NCBI GenBank assembly: GCA_041655055.1
Contig: JBBAGE010000051.1
Location: forward strand, 1 to 13,721
DNA: 13,721 nt
DNA from: JBBAGE01 sp041655055
GTDB taxonomy: Bacteria > Pseudomonadota > Alphaproteobacteria > Rhodobacterales > Rhodobacteraceae
Reading direction: 5' to 3'
The first letter of the stretch is position 1. Every line of letters begins with the position of its first letter. Position numbers and translations under genes: made by a program. Below are positions 10,951-13,721 of the stretch, one piece after another. Below the pieces are notes generated by a model. The model ran no database searches. It worked only from the letters and a program-made list of their open reading frames with translations, and was not told where the DNA came from.

Positions 10951-11970
10951 TCAGATCTGGGCATACATGCCTTCGTAAATCGGGCCGAGCGTCTCGGATT
11001 CGAACAGCGATGATACCGAGGTGCCATTCCAGATATTGATGATCGCCTGCGCAAACAGCGGGGCCGTGGGCACGATGCGGATATTGGGGGCATTTTTCAC
11101 CGCATCCGAGGGTTCGATCGAATCGGTGATCACCAGCGATTTCATCACCGAATTGGTGATGCGGCTGACCGCGGGGCCGGACAACACGCCATGGGTGATA
11201 TAGGAATGGACCTCTTTCGCCCCGGCCTCGATCAACACTTCGGCGGCTTTGCACAAGGTGCCGGCCGTATCGCACAGGTCATCGACGATCAGACAGGTTT
11301 TGCCCGCAACCTCGCCGATGATGGTCATTTCCGCGACTTCGCCGGGCTTTTCGCGGCGTTTATCTACGATGGCCAGCGGCGCATTGATCCGCTTGGCCAG
11401 TTCGCGCGCGCGCGCCACGCCGCCGACATCGGGCGAGACCACCATCAAATCGTCCATCTGGCCTTTGAAATGGTGTTTGATATCCAGCGCGAAAATCGGC
11501 GAGGCATAAAGGTTATCCACCGGAATATCGAAAAAGCCCTGAATCTGGGTAGCATGCAGATCCATGGTCAGCACCCGCTCGATCCCCGCTTCGACCAACA
11601 TATTGGCGACCAGTTTGGCGCTGATGGGGGTGCGGGCCTTGGTGCGGCGATCCTGACGCGCATAGCCGAAATAGGGGATCACGGCGGTGATTCGCGCCGC
11701 CGACGACCGGCGCAGCGTATCGGTGATGATCAGCAGTTCCATCAGGTTGTCATTGGCGGGGTTTGACGTCGGCTGGATGATGAACATGTCCTCGCCGCGC
11801 ACGTTTTCAAACACTTCGACAAAGATTTCCTGATCGTTAAAGCGTTCCACCCGCGCATCGACGAGCGAGACAGACATGCCACGATGCATCGACATACGAC
11901 GGCAGATGGCGTTGGCAAGCGTGCGGTTTGCGGTGCCAGAGATGAGCTTCGGCTCGGCGGTTGTGCGCAT
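10951..11970 (-). CDS. prs: Ribose-phosphate pyrophosphokinase (PRPP synthetase)
   Basis: Transfers pyrophosphate from ATP to ribose 5-phosphate to give PRPP (EC 2.7.6.1), the precursor for purines, pyrimidines, NAD, histidine and tryptophan. Cytosolic. 339 residues. Visible motifs: [10 protein letters not shown] (43-52), [14 protein letters not shown] (67-80), catalytic flexible loop [17 protein letters not shown] (103-119), [18 protein letters not shown] (137-154), and the PRPP-binding site [12 protein letters not shown] (228-239). This is the class I, bacterial type. The start is ATG at 11970: AAGGA (complement of 11980-11984) lies 9 bases upstream. A longer in-frame reading to 12063 would reach almost to the divergent isomerase gene and is rejected. 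Convergent with the lectin gene. Confidence 0.97.
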   Translation of the reverse strand: MRTTAEPKLISGTANRTLANAICRRMSMHRGMSVSLVDARVERFNDQEIFVEVFENVRGEDMFIIQPTSNPANDNLMELLIITDTLRRSSAARITAVIPYFGYARQDRRTKARTPISAKLVANMLVEAGIERVLTMDLHATQIQGFFDIPVDNLYASPIFALDIKHHFKGQMDDLMVVSPDVGGVARARELAKRINAPLAIVDKRREKPGEVAEMTIIGEVAGKTCLIVDDLCDTAGTLCKAAEVLIEAGAKEVHSYITHGVLSGPAVSRITNSVMKSLVITDSIEPSDAVKNAPNIRIVPTAPLFAQAIINIWNGTSVSSLFESETLGPIYEGMYAQI

Positions 11971-12008
11971 GGGCAGCGGTCCTTGATGCGGAGTTGGAAG
12001 TTGCTGAT

Positions 12009-12037
12009 GCCTTATCACCCCGCTAGGCTGGTCGCAA
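12009..12037 (-). promoter_or_regulatory. Candidate prs promoter
   Basis: On the minus strand TTGCGA (12032-12037) is followed after 17 bases by TAAGGC (12009-12014). Transcription would begin near 12002, giving a leader of about 30 bases. The -35 hexamer and spacing are the same as in the atp candidate promoter, but the -10 match is poor. Confidence 0.35.
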
Positions 12038-12063
12038 ACAGGGATCGGCGCAGGAGCGGCCAA

Positions 12064-12657
12064 ATGCCTCGGATCGAGTATTTCTTATCAACGATATCGC
12101 CCTATACCTATCTGGCGGGGCAGCGGCTGGAACAGATTGCCGCACGCCATGGGGCGCAGATCGACTATAAGCCGCTGGATATGCTGGCGTTGTTTCCGCG
12201 TATGGGCGGGGCGGTGCTGGAAGATCGCCACATCGCGCGGCGCGAATACCGGTTACAGGAATTGCGCCGGCAGGCGGCCAAGGCGGAGGTGCCGATCAAC
12301 CTTAGCCCTGCATTCTTTCCGGTGAATGCCGCGCCCTCAAGTTATGCGGTGATTGCCGCGCAGCGCGCGGGCGGCGGCGATCTGGGGGCGTTGGTTGCCG
12401 GTTTTACCCGCGCCTGTTGGGCCGAAGAGCGCGACATTTCCAGCGATGCGGTGGTGCGCGACTGTCTGACGGCGGCGGGTTTCGATCCCGGCCTTGCCGA
12501 TCGGGGCATGCTTGCGAGCGCCGAAACCTATGCCGCCAATCTGGAAGATGCGACGCGGCGCGGCGTGTTCGGCGTGCCGTTTTACATCACCGGTAATGAT
12601 GAACGCTTTTGGGGGCAGGATCGGCTGGCGGATCTGGAGGGCTATCTGGCGGGCTAG
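12064..12657 (+). CDS. 2-hydroxychromene-2-carboxylate isomerase / DsbA-fold family protein
   Basis: A 197-residue protein of the thioredoxin-fold kappa-GST/HCCA isomerase group. Characterised members isomerise 2-hydroxychromene-2-carboxylate in naphthalene breakdown using glutathione. Most chromosomal homologues have no known substrate, so only the family is called. The N-terminal motif [11 protein letters not shown] (9-19) puts Ser12 at the position of the active serine, and there is no CxxC, so it is not a disulphide oxidoreductase. The thioredoxin-fold cis-proline motif GVFGVPFYI (167-175) and C-terminal FWGQDRL (182-188) fit. The helical insert lies between about 55 and 165. No signal peptide is present. 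The start is ATG at 12064 with GGAG 7 bases upstream. Divergent from prs (93 bases between starts) and convergent with the ycgN-like gene, with stops overlapping in CTAG. Confidence 0.9.
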   Translation: MPRIEYFLSTISPYTYLAGQRLEQIAARHGAQIDYKPLDMLALFPRMGGAVLEDRHIARREYRLQELRRQAAKAEVPINLSPAFFPVNAAPSSYAVIAAQRAGGGDLGALVAGFTRACWAEERDISSDAVVRDCLTAAGFDPGLADRGMLASAETYAANLEDATRRGVFGVPFYITGNDERFWGQDRLADLEGYLAG

Positions 12658-13130
12658 AACGGATCGTCGCCCATGGGCTCGTCGATGATGTGGTCTTCCC
12701 AATCATCCTCGGTCAGCTCGAACTCGGGCACTGTGCGGCCCCGGACGGATGCACCGGCGCGGTGCACGCTTTCGGGATCGCCTGTCAGCAGCGGATGCCA
12801 GGCGGGCAGGGGCTTGCCCTCGTGCAGCCGCCGATAGGCGCAGGTTTGTGGCATCCAATAAGCATGCTGGGCCAGCGTGCCGGGGCTGAGCACGATACAT
12901 TCCGGCACGATCTGTTTGCGGATCGCATATTGGCTGCACCGGCAGGTGGCATCATCAAGCAATCGGCAGGCCACGCGGGTCAGATGGACCTCGCCGGTAT
13001 CAGCATCTTCAAGCTTGTTCAGGCAGCATTTGCCGCAACCATCGCACAAGGCCTCCCATTCCGCCGCGCTCATGTCGTTCATGCGGATGCGTTCCCAGAA
13101 ACGGGGGCGGAGTTTGGGTGCCTCAGACAT
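12654..13130 (-). CDS. YcgN/UPF0260-type cysteine-cluster protein
   Basis: A 158-residue protein of the YkgJ/YcgN cysteine-cluster family, similar in length and pattern to E. coli YcgN (153 residues). The family is annotated as binding zinc or an iron-sulphur cluster through its cysteines; its molecular role is not established. Nine cysteines are visible: 29, 32, 35 and 36 (CDGCGKCC), 55, 63, 65, 78 and 97 (PQTCAYR). The conserved LPAWHPLLTG (108-117) and the W-x-DHI near the C-terminus (144-148) match the E. coli protein. The start is ATG at 13130, which overlaps the end of ribF by 8 bases and fits family N-termini; an in-frame ATG at 13163 deep inside ribF is less likely. No strong ribosome binding site is seen, so it probably depends on translational coupling to ribF. 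Confidence 0.92.
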   Translation of the reverse strand: MSEAPKLRPRFWERIRMNDMSAAEWEALCDGCGKCCLNKLEDADTGEVHLTRVACRLLDDATCRCSQYAIRKQIVPECIVLSPGTLAQHAYWMPQTCAYRRLHEGKPLPAWHPLLTGDPESVHRAGASVRGRTVPEFELTEDDWEDHIIDEPMGDDPF

Positions 13131-13721
13131 CGGCCAGAATCGCGCGCGCGCGGGCGCAATCATCGCCCATCTGGGCGATCAGCGCATCGAGGCTGTCAAA
13201 CCTGGCCTCTTCGCGCAGATATTCGACCAAAGCCACCGACAGATGTGCGCCATAAAGATCGCCGCTGAAATCAAACAGGTTGGTTTCCAGATTGGGCACG
13301 ACGCCATTGAAATGCGGGCGGGTGCCCATCGATGCGGCGCCGTCATAGCTGCCGGCATGCGGGCCGCTCAGAACATCGACCTTGACGGCGTAAATGCCAA
13401 AACGCGGTGGATGCAGCCCGGCGATAGACATATTGGCGGTGGGAAAGCCCATGTCGCGGCCGCGTTGATCGCCGCGGATAACCGCACCCTCGATCCGGTG
13501 CCAATGGCCGAGCATGGCGGCAGCATCCTGCGGGCGGCCCTCGGACAGGGCCTGACGGATATTGGTGGACGAGGCCTCGCGGTCGGCAACCGCGATCAGA
13601 TCGGCAATGGTCACGCCAAAGCCCAGATCCCGGCCAAAGCCGCGCAGCATATCGGCGTCGCCAGCCCGGCCACGCCCGAAATGGAAATCGGCCCCCACGA
13701 CGACATGCGACAGGCCCAGCC
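13123..13721 (-). CDS. ribF: Bifunctional riboflavin kinase / FAD synthetase, 5' end outside window
   Basis: Converts riboflavin to FMN (EC 2.7.1.26) and FMN to FAD (EC 2.7.7.2) in the cytosol. The 198 residues visible cover the end of the N-terminal adenylyltransferase domain, with VVVGADFHFGRGRAGD as the conserved VGxDFxFG segment and SSTNIRQAL as the SSTxIR motif, then the whole C-terminal riboflavin kinase domain. In the kinase, GAVIRGDQRGRDMGFPTANM contains the PTAN motif that binds ATP-Mg, and ETNLFDFSGDLYG carries the catalytic Glu region. The N-terminus, with the HxGH nucleotidyltransferase motif, lies beyond the right edge. Its TGA stop overlaps the ycgN-like start, so the two are cotranscribed. 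Confidence 0.95.
   Translation of the reverse strand, partial: LGLSHVVVGADFHFGRGRAGDADMLRGFGRDLGFGVTIADLIAVADREASSTNIRQALSEGRPQDAAAMLGHWHRIEGAVIRGDQRGRDMGFPTANMSIAGLHPPRFGIYAVKVDVLSGPHAGSYDGAASMGTRPHFNGVVPNLETNLFDFSGDLYGAHLSVALVEYLREEARFDSLDALIAQMGDDCARARAILADV

Noticed and set aside
11971..12063. N-terminal extension of Prs by 31 residues.
   Set aside because: It is proline-rich, runs up to the divergent gene, and the good ribosome binding site points to ATG at 11970.

Overview
This GC-rich window reads as chromosomal housekeeping DNA from an alphaproteobacterium of the order Rhodobacterales (Rhodobacteraceae/Paracoccaceae type). Three things point there. An F1-only ATP synthase operon (atpH-A-G-D-C) starts without any F0 genes, as known for this class. 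An H-type lectin gene sits just after atpC. The protein sequences of Prs, ClpA and the DEAD-box helicase also look like that order. I cannot name a genus from the sequence alone.

Layout, left to right. 1-1118 (minus): a DEAD-box RNA helicase whose C-terminus lies off the left edge. 1280-3613 (minus): clpA, closed by an intrinsic terminator at about 1226-1260. 3787-4554 (minus): gloB, glyoxalase II. 4619-5383 (plus): a methyltransferase-like protein divergent from gloB. 5384-5595: a 212-base gap with two hairpins, a good promoter candidate and the atp leader. 5596-10477 (plus): atpH, atpA, atpG, atpD and atpC, tightly packed and closed by a strong intrinsic terminator. 10576-10923 (plus): a small H-type lectin-domain protein. 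10951-11970 (minus): prs, ribose-phosphate pyrophosphokinase. 12064-12657 (plus): a 2-hydroxychromene-2-carboxylate isomerase/DsbA-fold protein divergent from prs. 12654-13130 (minus): a YcgN-type cysteine-cluster protein. 13123-13721 (minus): the C-terminal two thirds or so of RibF, open at the right edge.

Functionally the window is a mosaic of core functions: F1 catalysis of ATP synthesis, PRPP supply, flavin cofactor synthesis, regulated proteolysis, methylglyoxal detoxification and RNA remodelling. The only clear multi-gene transcription units are atpHAGDC and the overlapping ribF-ycgN pair. gloB, clpA and the helicase run in the same direction but are separated by 173 and 161 bases, with a terminator in the second gap, so they are probably separate units.

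I found no CRISPR array, tRNA, rRNA, insertion sequence, prophage gene or toxin-antitoxin module, and no convincing new multi-gene system. The most interesting items are modest: the cytosolic H-type lectin beside the atp operon, the FGF tripeptide where ClpA normally carries an IGF/IGL ClpP-docking motif, the degenerate SAM-binding motif of the methyltransferase-like protein, the inverted repeats upstream of the atp promoter, and a CTAG that provides stop codons on both strands. No stretch longer than 300 bases lacks a gene.
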